From Planktotalea sp. (GTDB lineage: Bacteria; Pseudomonadota; Alphaproteobacteria; Rhodobacterales; Rhodobacteraceae), in NCBI RefSeq assembly GCF_018607995.1, contig NZ_JABBAL010000030.1, forward strand, positions 124,001-188,000: a stretch of 64,000 nt of DNA, given 5' to 3'. Both the position numbers and the translations under genes were made by a program. The number at the start of each line of letters is the position of its first letter. The first letter of the stretch is position 1. This document shows, in pieces, positions 54,274-63,569 of the stretch. Under the pieces are notes generated by a model, which did no database searches, had not been told where the DNA came from, and saw only the letters and a program-made list of their open reading frames with translations.

Positions 54274-54864
54274 ATGCAGCAATTTTCTGGCGATGACTTC
54301 GGCAATTTAATCTATCTGGTGATTTTGGGGGGTGTGATTGCCTTTTGGTTATTCACCAGCGGGCGCAATTCGATGAACAAAGTGCTACAACAGATGGCTG
54401 TTTGGGTGCTGATTTTCTTTGGTATGATCGCCGCATATGGCATGTGGAGCGATATTCGCCAGATCGTGGTACCACAGCAAGCTGCATTTGAGAATGGCGC
54501 GAGGATCGAGCTGCCCCGCGCGCGCGACGGACACTACTATGCAACAGCCTTGGTAAACGGTATGCCAATCCGGTTTGTGGTCGATACGGGCGCAACTGGC
54601 GTGGTTTTGCGCAAAGCCGATGCGACTGCAGCAGGTATTAATATCGAAGAACTCGCGTTTTTAAATGAAGCTATGACGGCAAATGGCCCTGTGCGGATTG
54701 CCTCTGTACGGGCTGACAGTTTTGGGCTGGAGGGTGCCGAAATACCGCGTTTTCGAGTGGATGTGAATGAAGGGCAAATGTCCCAATCCTTGTTGGGAAT
54801 GAGCTATTTGCAAACCTTTGAGCGGATAGAAATTTCCGGTGGGACTTTGCTTTTGGTCCGTTAA
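54274..54864 (+). CDS. Retropepsin-like clan AA aspartic protease (TIGR02281 type)
   Basis: This 196-residue protein has two N-terminal hydrophobic helices and a periplasmic retropepsin-like domain. The catalytic motif is FVVDTGATGVVL near residue 104, followed by the family turn LLGMSYLQTFERIEI close to the end. It is a single-domain, dimeric-type aspartic protease; its targets are unknown. ATG 54274 is chosen over GTG 54271 because AAGGAG then sits 7-8 bases upstream. It is convergent with holC. Confidence 0.87.
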   Translation: MQQFSGDDFGNLIYLVILGGVIAFWLFTSGRNSMNKVLQQMAVWVLIFFGMIAAYGMWSDIRQIVVPQQAAFENGARIELPRARDGHYYATALVNGMPIRFVVDTGATGVVLRKADATAAGINIEELAFLNEAMTANGPVRIASVRADSFGLEGAEIPRFRVDVNEGQMSQSLLGMSYLQTFERIEISGGTLLLVR

Positions 54865-54928
54865 ACGCAGGTGGATAGGTTTGATGCCACTGGCGGAGAT
54901 ATTTTAAGAGAAAAAAAGAGACGCGCGA

Positions 54929-55390
54929 TTAGTCTATCTTGGCTTTTATTGTCCAAGTGCCGCTGTCTTCTGACCAATATTGCGAGGCACAGCCTGCATC
55001 GGTGAGGGTTTTCCATTGGATGCGCGCCGCTTGCACCTCTTGCTCATTATTGCCGTCAAAAAGAATGCAGGTGCGTGCGTAGGTTTTTACCTGATACGGT
55101 GACACTTCAGCGCCATCAACGCACATGACGCAAGCCGCTTCGTTGATGTCTGTGTGCGTGTCAGCCAGTAAGATCGGTTGGGCGGCGTCTTGCGCGCCGT
55201 CTGCGCGCCCGTGGGCCAAAAAATCTGTGTCCGCGCCCTGCCAAAGCTGCGTATCAAGCGCATCCAACCTTTGCGGGTTGCGCCCTACCACCAAACAGCG
55301 CCACCCCTCCGAGCGCGCTTTGCTAAGAAGCAAAGGCAACGTCGCTTCAAGGGGTTTGCGCGTCAGGTGGTAGAAATAGACCGCACCCAT
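54929..55390 (-). CDS. holC: DNA polymerase III chi subunit
   Basis: This 153-residue protein is part of the clamp-loader complex and contacts SSB. The start GAVYFYHLTRKPLEATLPLLLSKARSEGWRCLVVG is the HolC pattern, with LDALDTQLWQG near residue 47 and FLAHGRADG near 62. It follows pepA with one base between them, the usual pepA-holC pair. Confidence 0.93.
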   Translation of the reverse strand: MGAVYFYHLTRKPLEATLPLLLSKARSEGWRCLVVGRNPQRLDALDTQLWQGADTDFLAHGRADGAQDAAQPILLADTHTDINEAACVMCVDGAEVSPYQVKTYARTCILFDGNNEQEVQAARIQWKTLTDAGCASQYWSEDSGTWTIKAKID

Positions 55391-55391
55391 A

Positions 55392-56861
55392 TCAAGCCTC
55401 GAACATGTCCTGCACGAGCCGGTTCAGCGCCATCACACCCCAACCCGTCGCACCCACGGGCGCGAGTATGGTTTCGGATTTGACTGACGCCACGCCCGCG
55501 ATATCGAGATGAATCCAAGGTGTGGCGTCTTTCACAAACCGTTGCAAGAATTGTGCTGCTGTCACAGATCCAGCGGCACGGCCACCGATGTTTTTCATAT
55601 CCGCGATGCGCGATTTGAGCATGTCGTCATAGGCCTGTCCCAATGGCATGCGCCATGCGCCTTCGCCCTCTGCTTCAGCAGCTTTCAGGAACGCATTGCA
55701 GAGCGCATCGTCATTAGAAAACACACCTGCATTTTCGTGGCCAAGACCGACAATGATCGCGCCGGTCAGAGTCGCAAGGTCGATCATACCGACTGGCTCA
55801 AACCGCTCTTGCGCATACCACATGACATCACAAAGCACGAGGCGACCTTCAGCGTCGGTGTTGATGACCTCGACTGTGTCGCCCTTCATCGAGGTGATCA
55901 CATCGCCCGGACGCACCGCATTGCCTGATGGCATGTTTTCGACCAGCCCCACTAGACCAACAACGTTCGCTTTTGCTCCGCGCATCGCCAAGGTGCGCAT
56001 CACGCCCGAAACAACACCCGCGCCACCCATATCCATGGTCATATCTTCCATTCCAGCACCGGGTTTGAGCGAGATACCGCCTGTGTCAAACACCACCCCT
56101 TTGCCGACAAGAGCCAGCGGTTTGTCCTCAGGCGCGCCACCTTTCCACTGCATCACCACGACCTTGGACGGGCTATCAGAGCCTTGACCGACACACAAAA
56201 GCGTGCCCATGCCAAGAGTTTTCAGCTCTGCCTCTTCAAGAACTTCCACTTCGAGTCCGAGACTTTCCATTTCCTTCAGACGATCCGCAAACTCGGTCGT
56301 GGTCAAAACATTGGCAGGTTCGTTAATCAAATCGCGGGTCATATGCGTACCCTCGACAATTGCGCGGAGTGTCGCGGCCTCCGTTTCCAGTTCTTCAGCC
56401 TTGGCGCACATGACGCTCAAGTTTCGCGCTTTATCATCCACGGAGGTCTTGTGCGGATTAAAATCATAGGCACGCATCACAGCACCCAGTGCAATTTGCA
56501 CTGTTTTTGCGTTGCTTCCTGCGACAAGCAAGGCCCCACCTTGACCAATAAGCTTGCCAAACGAGGCTCCTGCTTTGCGCGCATCCAATGCATTCGGGCG
56601 GCAATCAAGGCACAGGATATCAACCGCTATCGCTGCTAGGCCCGCAGGAAAATTCAACGTGACCACTTTGCCCGCTTTGGCGTCTTTCAATTTACCCGCT
56701 TCGATCACCCGCGCAACCGCCCCTTTGGTCAATCTATTCACACGACGCGCACCTGCATCCAGCTTGCCATCACTTGCCACCACCAGCGCGATACGGCCTT
56801 CAAATCCAGCAAGAGCATCAAGATCGACGGCAGTGAAAGAGGTCGTCATAAGGTTGGACAT
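55392..56861 (-). CDS. pepA: Leucyl aminopeptidase (M17)
   Basis: This hexameric, two-metal aminopeptidase has 489 residues. The metal and catalytic Lys region is LVGKGVVFDTGGISLKPG near residue 255, followed by MEDMTMDMGGAGVV, and the M17 signature is NTDAEGRLVLCD near 335 with the catalytic Arg. The start MSNLMTTSF could also begin at the second Met. It is divergent from lptF with a 115-base gap that must carry both promoters. Confidence 0.95.
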   Translation of the reverse strand: MSNLMTTSFTAVDLDALAGFEGRIALVVASDGKLDAGARRVNRLTKGAVARVIEAGKLKDAKAGKVVTLNFPAGLAAIAVDILCLDCRPNALDARKAGASFGKLIGQGGALLVAGSNAKTVQIALGAVMRAYDFNPHKTSVDDKARNLSVMCAKAEELETEAATLRAIVEGTHMTRDLINEPANVLTTTEFADRLKEMESLGLEVEVLEEAELKTLGMGTLLCVGQGSDSPSKVVVMQWKGGAPEDKPLALVGKGVVFDTGGISLKPGAGMEDMTMDMGGAGVVSGVMRTLAMRGAKANVVGLVGLVENMPSGNAVRPGDVITSMKGDTVEVINTDAEGRLVLCDVMWYAQERFEPVGMIDLATLTGAIIVGLGHENAGVFSNDDALCNAFLKAAEAEGEGAWRMPLGQAYDDMLKSRIADMKNIGGRAAGSVTAAQFLQRFVKDATPWIHLDIAGVASVKSETILAPVGATGWGVMALNRLVQDMFEA

Positions 56862-56976
56862 CGCAGGGCTTCCCTTTTACAAATTTCCTACAGGGATAGC
56901 GGGGATAATGCGGCTTTGCCAGATAGCAGTTTTCCAGAACGGCCAAATAAGGTACAATAAGAAAAAACGGTAGTAA

Positions 56977-58122
56977 ATGGGGGCAGATTTGGCAAGATTC
57001 GACAGATATGTACTGTCGCAACTTTTTGTGCTGTTCGGCTTTTTCTCGTTGGTGCTGGTTTCGGTCTACTGGATCAACCGGGCAGTAATCCTGTTTGATC
57101 GCCTGATTGCTGATGGTCATCCCGCCTCTTTGTTTCTGGAATTCACCGCTCTTAGCTTGCCAAATGTAATTCGCATGGTGTTGCCGATGTCCGCTTTCGC
57201 AGCCTCGGTCTACGTAACCAACCGTCTTGCCTCTGAAGGCGAGTTGGTGGTGATGCAAGCTACGGGCTATTCGCCATGGCGTTTGGCGCGCCCCGTTGTA
57301 ATATTCGGATTGATCGTTGGGACGTTCATGATGGTGCTGACCCAGTACCTTGTGCCGACGTCTTTAGAGCAAATTCGCTTTCGCGAGAACGAGATTAGCG
57401 GCTCGCTGTCTTCGCGATTGTTGCGCGAAGGCGAGTTCATGAACCCCACTAAAGGCGTTACATTTTACATTCGCGAAATTACCCCAGAGGGCGTTCTAAA
57501 AGATGTATTTCTAAGTGATCGCAGAAATGAGGGGCGCACAACGACTTATTCGTCCGTCGAAGGGTTTTTGGTGAACAAACCCACAGGTCCGAAACTGGTG
57601 ATGGTGAACGGTGCCACGCATACGTTGAATGAAGACACACGAAAACTGACTAAGACCAATTTCACAGATTTTTCCTGTAACATTTCAAGCCTGATCGATG
57701 GTCCGGGGTCATTTTATAAGAGGCTTGATCAACACCCAACGATTGAACTGTTGTTTGCGACCAAGCTTGTCAGCAAACGCACGTCCCAAACCGAAGGGCG
57801 CATTCTTGAAGAAGCGCACAGCCGCTTTAATCAACCATTACTCTGTATGGTTGCAGCCCTCATCGGGTTTTCTACATTGTTGGTTGGAGGCTTCTCTCGG
57901 TTTGGAGTAGGTCGGCAAATTATTGGAGCTATTTTGCTTTTGGTAATGGTAAAACTGGTCGAGAGCATTGTGACGGACCCAATCCGCGCAGATGCCCAGC
58001 TTTGGCCCTTGGTCTATGCACAAAGCGTGTTTGGGTTCGGCGCTGTTTTCATCATGCTCTATTTTGCAGCGCGACCACGTCGACTAAATAGAAGCCAAAA
58101 CTTGGTGGAGGAGCCTGAATGA
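56977..58122 (+). CDS. lptF: LPS export ABC transporter permease LptF
   Basis: LptF and LptG form the inner-membrane channel that extracts LPS and feeds the Lpt bridge. It has 381 residues with transmembrane helices at both ends and a periplasmic beta-jellyroll domain between (about 125-270). The start FDRYVLSQLFVLFGFFSLVLVSVYWINRA and FAASVYVTNRLASEGELVVMQATG near residue 70 are family marks. It overlaps lptG by 4 bases and heads the operon lptF-lptG-lptD-surA-pdxA-rsmA. Confidence 0.94.
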   Translation: MGADLARFDRYVLSQLFVLFGFFSLVLVSVYWINRAVILFDRLIADGHPASLFLEFTALSLPNVIRMVLPMSAFAASVYVTNRLASEGELVVMQATGYSPWRLARPVVIFGLIVGTFMMVLTQYLVPTSLEQIRFRENEISGSLSSRLLREGEFMNPTKGVTFYIREITPEGVLKDVFLSDRRNEGRTTTYSSVEGFLVNKPTGPKLVMVNGATHTLNEDTRKLTKTNFTDFSCNISSLIDGPGSFYKRLDQHPTIELLFATKLVSKRTSQTEGRILEEAHSRFNQPLLCMVAALIGFSTLLVGGFSRFGVGRQIIGAILLLVMVKLVESIVTDPIRADAQLWPLVYAQSVFGFGAVFIMLYFAARPRRLNRSQNLVEEPE

Positions 58123-59216
58123 TCCTTCATTTCTATTTTGCACGCAGGTTTTTTAGGGTATTCCTGACAACGCTTCTGATTTTTCTTGCGTTCCTTACAT
58201 TGATTAACCTCATCGAACAGATGCGACGATTTGATAGCAACGATGTGAGTTTCTCCGACATCGTTTTTCTCACCTTGCTCAATGCGCCCGGCGCAATTTA
58301 TCAGATCTTACCGCTAGTAATGATCCTATCTGCGGTGTCGCTGTTCCTTACCTTGGCACGCACGTCTGAATTGGTGGTGACGCGCTCTGCCGGTCGTTCG
58401 GCGCTTGTCACATTGGCCTCCCCTATTTGTGTTGCCGCTGTGATCGGGATAACAACCGTCACGTTGTTTAACCCGATTGTAGCCTCAACCACGCGGCAAT
58501 ACATCACGCTTGAGCAGGAATATAAAAGCCAGAAGAAAAATGCGGTTTCCATTAGTCGCGACGGTCTGTGGCTCCGTCAGGGTGATGAATATGGGCAAAC
58601 CGTCATTCATGCTTTGTCCACCTCTGACGATATGCGAACGCTATTTGATGCACGATTCTTGCAATATAATACCGACGGCCAACTCAAGGCCCGGATCATT
58701 GCCGACGAAGCCCGTCTAACGAACACCGGCTGGCAATTGATCCGCGCAAAACAATGGTCATTGGACAAACCCGGAAACCCCGAAGAAACCGCCGAAGAAA
58801 TTGGTGCGCTTACACTGCCAACGACCCTCACAATTGACAATATCAGAGAAAGTTTTTCCGAACCTACAGCGATCTCGATCTGGGAAATGAATGCCTACAT
58901 CGAAGGCCTCGAAGAAGCAGGGTTTTCCGCGCGTCGTCACAAAGTTTGGCAACAGATGGAGTTCGCAAAACCGCTTTTTTTGATGGCTATGGTCTTGGTT
59001 GGCGCAAGCTTTACCATGCGCCACACGCGATTTGGTAAAACCGGTGTTGCGGTACTGGCGGCCATTATGATGGGCTTTGGCCTGTATTACGTACGCAATT
59101 TCGCACAGATTTTGGGTGAAAACGGGCAACTTCCGACGATGATTGCTGCATGGACACCGCCTATTGCTTCGATTTTGCTTGCACTCGGTTTGCTGCTGCA
59201 TATGGAAGACGGATGA
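58119..59216 (+). CDS. lptG: LPS export ABC transporter permease LptG
   Basis: This is the partner permease of LptF, 365 residues. It shows the same layout: N-terminal helices (LHFYFARRFFRVFLTTLLIFLAFL), the coupling stretch LARTSELVVTRSAGRS near residue 77, a periplasmic domain, and three C-terminal helices with FRHTRFGK-like TMRHTRFGKTGVAVLAA near 302. It overlaps lptF and lptD by 4 bases each. The ATPase LptB is elsewhere. Confidence 0.94.
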   Translation: MILHFYFARRFFRVFLTTLLIFLAFLTLINLIEQMRRFDSNDVSFSDIVFLTLLNAPGAIYQILPLVMILSAVSLFLTLARTSELVVTRSAGRSALVTLASPICVAAVIGITTVTLFNPIVASTTRQYITLEQEYKSQKKNAVSISRDGLWLRQGDEYGQTVIHALSTSDDMRTLFDARFLQYNTDGQLKARIIADEARLTNTGWQLIRAKQWSLDKPGNPEETAEEIGALTLPTTLTIDNIRESFSEPTAISIWEMNAYIEGLEEAGFSARRHKVWQQMEFAKPLFLMAMVLVGASFTMRHTRFGKTGVAVLAAIMMGFGLYYVRNFAQILGENGQLPTMIAAWTPPIASILLALGLLLHMEDG

Positions 59217-61348
59217 ATTGCCCCGTCCAAATACTGCGCTTTTTGGCAACATCGCTGCTATGTGTTGCGATGCTCAGCCTGCCTGCGCGCGCACAAGATT
59301 TGGATGCAGCTCTCTTGGTGGCGGATAGAGTTCTGATTACCGAAGATGAACGTCTTGTGGCAACAAGCAATGTCGAAGCGTTCTATGATGGCATTCGCCT
59401 TTTCACAGATGAGATTATTTATGATCAAAAGCGCGATGAATTGATCATTAACAGCCCTGTGCGCTTATCTCAGAAGAACGGCGACGTGATGATTGCGGAC
59501 AGTGCAGATCTCGATAGCAAACTTGAAAACGGAATTTTGCGCGGCGCGCGCTACGTTCTGGATCAGGAGTTGCAAATTCTCTCCGCTCAAACAGATCGTG
59601 TGGAGGGGCGGTATACCGTTCTACGAAAAGTCATCGCCACCTCTTGTCAAATTTGCGGCACAGGTATTCCAATCTGGCAAATTCGTGCGGATCGGACGGT
59701 CCATGACCGCGAAGAAAAGCAGATCTATTTCCGCCGTGCACAGTTTCGCTTGCTTGGCGTGCCAGTACTTTATCTTCCGACGATGCGGATACCAGATCCT
59801 TCGCTTAAGCGCACAACAGGCTTTATCATTCCAAAGTTCGTATCCAATACAGTCTTGGGCTTTGGCGTTAAGGTCCCATATTTCATCACGCTTGGCGATC
59901 ACGCAGACGTCACGATTACCCCCTATGTTTCTCCGGTTACAAGCACGGTTGAGCTGCGCTTTCGCAAAATGTTTAGGCACGGGTATTTAGAGTTAAACGG
60001 CGCGGTGTCTCAGGACACGGTCCTCCCCGATGTGCAACGGCACTATTTGACAGGTTTCGCGCGCTTTGACCTGGGGCAAGGGGTTAAGTTGGATTTCGAT
60101 TTGGAAACTGCTTCAGACGGTGGCTATCGCTCGCTTTATGGCTATTCGGGGAAAGATCGCCTTGGGTCCGGGATCACGCTATCGCGCGTGAAACGAAATG
60201 TGTTTTTTCAAGCTGAATTGCTGAACTACGAAACTCTGCGTGACAATGAAAGCAACAAAACCCAACCAACGCTCATTGGGAATGTAACCTACGAGCGCCG
60301 CTATCAACCCTCCCGCCTAGATGGCGAAACACGCGCATTACTTGTGCTTCATGGTCACAAACGGGTCTCTCATACGGACGTTATCGGGCGTGATATGGCT
60401 AAGATCAATTTCGATCTGTCTTGGCGAGATGAATGGACAGTCGGTGACGGTATACGCTTGGGTCTTTTGACATCCCTCGGGGTCGAAAGTCAAACGGTTG
60501 TGCAAGATTCCACCGCGCGAGGTCGAACAGTGCAAACCACACCAGCCATCGGGGCGACGCTTAGATATCCTTTGCACAGTACCAGCTCTGACGGGTCTCG
60601 CTATTTGATCGAACCCCTTGCGCAGATCGGTTGGGTCGATGGCAGCCCCTCTATCCTGCCCAATGATGAAAACATCAGTACTGATTTTGACGAGGGCAAT
60701 CTTTTGTCCCTGCCTCACTTTCCCACCAAAGAGTGGCGCGAAACGGGTGTCATTGGCGCGCTCGGTGCACGTTGGGAACGGTTTAACCCTGAGACCTGGT
60801 CAGCTGGTGTAACAGTCGGACAAATTTTCCGCGATACGATGGATCCGGCCTTTTTAGCGAACTCGGGGTTGAAAAACCAAACCTACAACAGGATTCTTGC
60901 GATGCACTTTACCGCAGCTTGGGGTGGTTTTTTGCAAGCGAGGGGACTGTTCGACAGAAGTTTTGAAACCGTCAAAGCTGAGGCGCGTGTCGGATACGCG
61001 CACAAAAAGCTAAGCGTCTCAGGCACATATGTGCAGCTTGACGCAGATGCAGATGAAAACCTCGCCGCCTCCGTTGCGGAATGGTCGCTCAGCGGGACAT
61101 ACAAGATCAATAAACACTGGACCGCAAATGGGAATGTCCAATATGATTTGATCACAGATCGCGCGGCAAAGACCGGCGGCGGTCTTAACTATAAAAACGA
61201 ATGCGTCACAGTTGGCTTTGGCGCGACACGAAGCTTCGCAAGATCAACAACGCTAGTGCCGGCAACAACCTATGAGCTATCAGTCTCGCTTTTAGGGTTC
61301 AGCACAGGAGGCAGCGGAAAATCAGCACGCCGCACATGCAGGAAATGA
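59213..61348 (+). CDS. lptD: LPS-assembly outer-membrane protein LptD
   Basis: This outer-membrane beta-barrel inserts LPS at the cell surface. The 711-residue precursor has a signal peptide (about 1-27, ending PARAQ). It is followed by an OstA-type jellyroll (about 35-170, with LITEDERLVATSNVEAFYDG), the CQIC Cys pair near 146, then a barrel with alternating strands to the C-terminus. The start at 59213 is chosen because it overlaps the lptG stop as ATGA and gives a clean signal peptide; the frame is open to 59150. Two more Cys near the end could form disulfides. Confidence 0.94.
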   Translation: MNCPVQILRFLATSLLCVAMLSLPARAQDLDAALLVADRVLITEDERLVATSNVEAFYDGIRLFTDEIIYDQKRDELIINSPVRLSQKNGDVMIADSADLDSKLENGILRGARYVLDQELQILSAQTDRVEGRYTVLRKVIATSCQICGTGIPIWQIRADRTVHDREEKQIYFRRAQFRLLGVPVLYLPTMRIPDPSLKRTTGFIIPKFVSNTVLGFGVKVPYFITLGDHADVTITPYVSPVTSTVELRFRKMFRHGYLELNGAVSQDTVLPDVQRHYLTGFARFDLGQGVKLDFDLETASDGGYRSLYGYSGKDRLGSGITLSRVKRNVFFQAELLNYETLRDNESNKTQPTLIGNVTYERRYQPSRLDGETRALLVLHGHKRVSHTDVIGRDMAKINFDLSWRDEWTVGDGIRLGLLTSLGVESQTVVQDSTARGRTVQTTPAIGATLRYPLHSTSSDGSRYLIEPLAQIGWVDGSPSILPNDENISTDFDEGNLLSLPHFPTKEWRETGVIGALGARWERFNPETWSAGVTVGQIFRDTMDPAFLANSGLKNQTYNRILAMHFTAAWGGFLQARGLFDRSFETVKAEARVGYAHKKLSVSGTYVQLDADADENLAASVAEWSLSGTYKINKHWTANGNVQYDLITDRAAKTGGGLNYKNECVTVGFGATRSFARSTTLVPATTYELSVSLLGFSTGGSGKSARRTCRK

Positions 61349-61353
61349 ACGAA

Positions 61354-62604
61354 ATGGATCACATGAAATTCTCTTTTAAGTCTTTCACGCGCAAATGCAC
61401 ATATGCCCTCGCATGTGGCGCGTTGTTCACTTTTGGAAGCGCGCAGCATTCCAGAGCGCAAGGGCTTTTCGCGACAACTATTAAGGTTAATGATCGCTCG
61501 ATCACGAATTTTGAAATCGACGAGCGCGTCAAATTTCTAGGCTTCCTGCGCGCCCCCGGCGATCACAAAAAACTTGCACGCGAGCAACTTATTGAGGGCC
61601 GCTTGAAACTTGGAGCGGCGCAATCCGTTGGTATTTCGCCAACCCGTGAAGAGGTTGACGCAGGCATGGTGGAATTTGCTGGGCGCGTGAACCTTGAAAC
61701 CGCAGAGTTCATCAAAGCGATTAATGCAGATGGCGTCTCTGAGGACGCATTTCGCGCCTTCGTTCTGTCCGGTCTCGCCTGGCGCCAGTTGGTTCAAGCA
61801 AAGTTTGGCAGTCGCATCACAGTCAGCGAAGACGATGTAGATCGCTCGCTCGCAGCGTCTGGATCTGGCGGTGGCATTCGCGTATTGCTTTCTGAAATCA
61901 TCATGCCTGCCAATCCAAGTCAGGCTGTCGCGGTGCAAGAACGGGCCGAACGCATCTCGCAAATTACCAGCTTAGCCGCATTTGCGTCAGAAGCGCGTCG
62001 CTACTCTGCTTCGCCTTCAAAAGCGCGCAATGGCCGTCTTGATTGGTTGCCGATCACGCAATTACCAGCGCCGCTACGTCCGCTGCTCTTGGGGCTTGCA
62101 CCTGGCGAAGTTACGGACCCGATCCCCCTGCAAAACGCGATTGCCTTGTTTCAATTGCGCGACATTGAAGAATCCGACGTACCTGAACCGAAATACGCAG
62201 CAATTGAATACATGGCCTACTACATTGCAGGGGGACGCACGGACGCGACGCTCGCGGCCGCTCGCAAAGTGCAAAGTCGCGTAGATCGCTGTGATGATCT
62301 TTACGGCGTTGCAAAAAGCCAAGACCCCAGTGTTCTGGATCGTAGCTCCAGAAAGCCAAACGAAATCCCAACAGATATCGCTCTGGAACTTGCCAAAATG
62401 GACCCCGGTGAGACCTCTACAGCGCTGACACGCGCAGCCGGGCAAACTTTGGTGGTTTTGATGTTGTGCGGACGCACCCCCGAACTTGAGCAAGAGGTAG
62501 ATCGCGCCGAGATTTCCATGGGTCTGAAAAACCAGCGGCTCGCTTCGTTTTCCAAAGGTTATCTCGAAGAACTGCGCGCTGATGCCCGCATCGTTGAGAA
62601 GTAA
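61354..62604 (+). CDS. surA: Periplasmic chaperone / peptidyl-prolyl isomerase SurA
   Basis: This periplasmic chaperone for outer-membrane proteins such as LptD has a signal peptide (KFSFKSFTRKCTYALACGAL, cleavage near HSRAQ). The N-terminal SurA domain begins ATTIKVNDRSITNFEIDERVKFL, and a parvulin-like segment lies in the middle (SKARNGRLDWLPITQLPAPL, EVTDPIPLQNAIALFQL). Starts at 61336, 61345 (ATGA with lptD), 61354 and 61363 are possible; 61354 has AGGAA at good spacing. Gene order with lptD supports the role. Confidence 0.9.
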   Translation: MDHMKFSFKSFTRKCTYALACGALFTFGSAQHSRAQGLFATTIKVNDRSITNFEIDERVKFLGFLRAPGDHKKLAREQLIEGRLKLGAAQSVGISPTREEVDAGMVEFAGRVNLETAEFIKAINADGVSEDAFRAFVLSGLAWRQLVQAKFGSRITVSEDDVDRSLAASGSGGGIRVLLSEIIMPANPSQAVAVQERAERISQITSLAAFASEARRYSASPSKARNGRLDWLPITQLPAPLRPLLLGLAPGEVTDPIPLQNAIALFQLRDIEESDVPEPKYAAIEYMAYYIAGGRTDATLAAARKVQSRVDRCDDLYGVAKSQDPSVLDRSSRKPNEIPTDIALELAKMDPGETSTALTRAAGQTLVVLMLCGRTPELEQEVDRAEISMGLKNQRLASFSKGYLEELRADARIVEK

Positions 62605-62606
62605 TC

Positions 62607-63569
62607 ATGCCCTTGCCAATCGCGCTCAGCTGCGGTGAACCAGCGGGCATCGGTCCCGAAATTGCTGTGAAAGCGTGGAACGCATTGCGCGCTGAATTGC
62701 CGTTCTTCTGGATCGGCGACCCAAGGCACCTACCAAATGGAACGCCGTTTCAAGAGATAGAGATGCCCGCACAAACCCAAGCGGTCTGCGCGCAGGCCCT
62801 GCCTATCTTGAGGCAACCCTTCGCACAGAAAAACACCTTGGGACAGGCAAACAGCGCCAACGCCCAAGGCGTGATCGATGCGATTGAAACTGGCGTGCGC
62901 CTCGTTCAAACTGGGCATGCGGTCGCGCTCTGCACCGCTCCTATCCACAAACAAGCCCTGCAAGATGGTGCAAACTTTGCTTATCCCGGCCACACAGAAT
63001 TTCTGGCCGCATTGGATGGTAAAAGCGATGTGGTTATGATGCTGGCCTCGGAGCAATTACGCGTTGTTCCCGCAACGATCCACATTCCTTTGAAAGATGT
63101 GCCACACGCTTTGACACCCGCTGGACTAGAAAGCGTCATCACGATAACTAATGATGCTTTACGCGCACAATTTGGAATCAAAGATCCGGTCATTGCCGTC
63201 TCTGGATTGAACCCGCACGCAGGTGAAGGCGGCAAAATGGGCTTTGAGGACGCAGACATCATTGCCCCCGTAATGCAACGTCTTCGCGGGCAAGGATATA
63301 AGCTCTCCGGTCCATTACCCGCCGATACAATGTTCCACGCAGCCGCGCGCTCGCAATATGATGCGGCGATCTGCATGTATCACGACCAAGCGCTGATCCC
63401 GATCAAAACCCTGGATTTCGACAAGGGTGTCAATGTCACACTTGGTCTAAGTTTCATCAGAACCTCGCCAGATCACGGAACCGCCTTTGACATTGCAGGC
63501 AAAGACATCGCCAACCCGACCAGCCTGATCGAAGCGCTGCGCATGGCCGCAAGGATGAGCACCACATGA
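62607..63569 (+). CDS. pdxA: 4-hydroxythreonine-4-phosphate dehydrogenase
   Basis: This NAD-dependent, metal-using enzyme of pyridoxal-phosphate synthesis has 320 residues. The start is [22 protein letters not shown], the metal His lies in YPGHTEFLA near residue 130, and later marks are [18 protein letters not shown] near 200, [19 protein letters not shown] near 257 and [17 protein letters not shown] near 285. It overlaps rsmA by 4 bases. Confidence 0.94.
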   Translation: MPLPIALSCGEPAGIGPEIAVKAWNALRAELPFFWIGDPRHLPNGTPFQEIEMPAQTQAVCAQALPILRQPFAQKNTLGQANSANAQGVIDAIETGVRLVQTGHAVALCTAPIHKQALQDGANFAYPGHTEFLAALDGKSDVVMMLASEQLRVVPATIHIPLKDVPHALTPAGLESVITITNDALRAQFGIKDPVIAVSGLNPHAGEGGKMGFEDADIIAPVMQRLRGQGYKLSGPLPADTMFHAAARSQYDAAICMYHDQALIPIKTLDFDKGVNVTLGLSFIRTSPDHGTAFDIAGKDIANPTSLIEALRMAARMSTT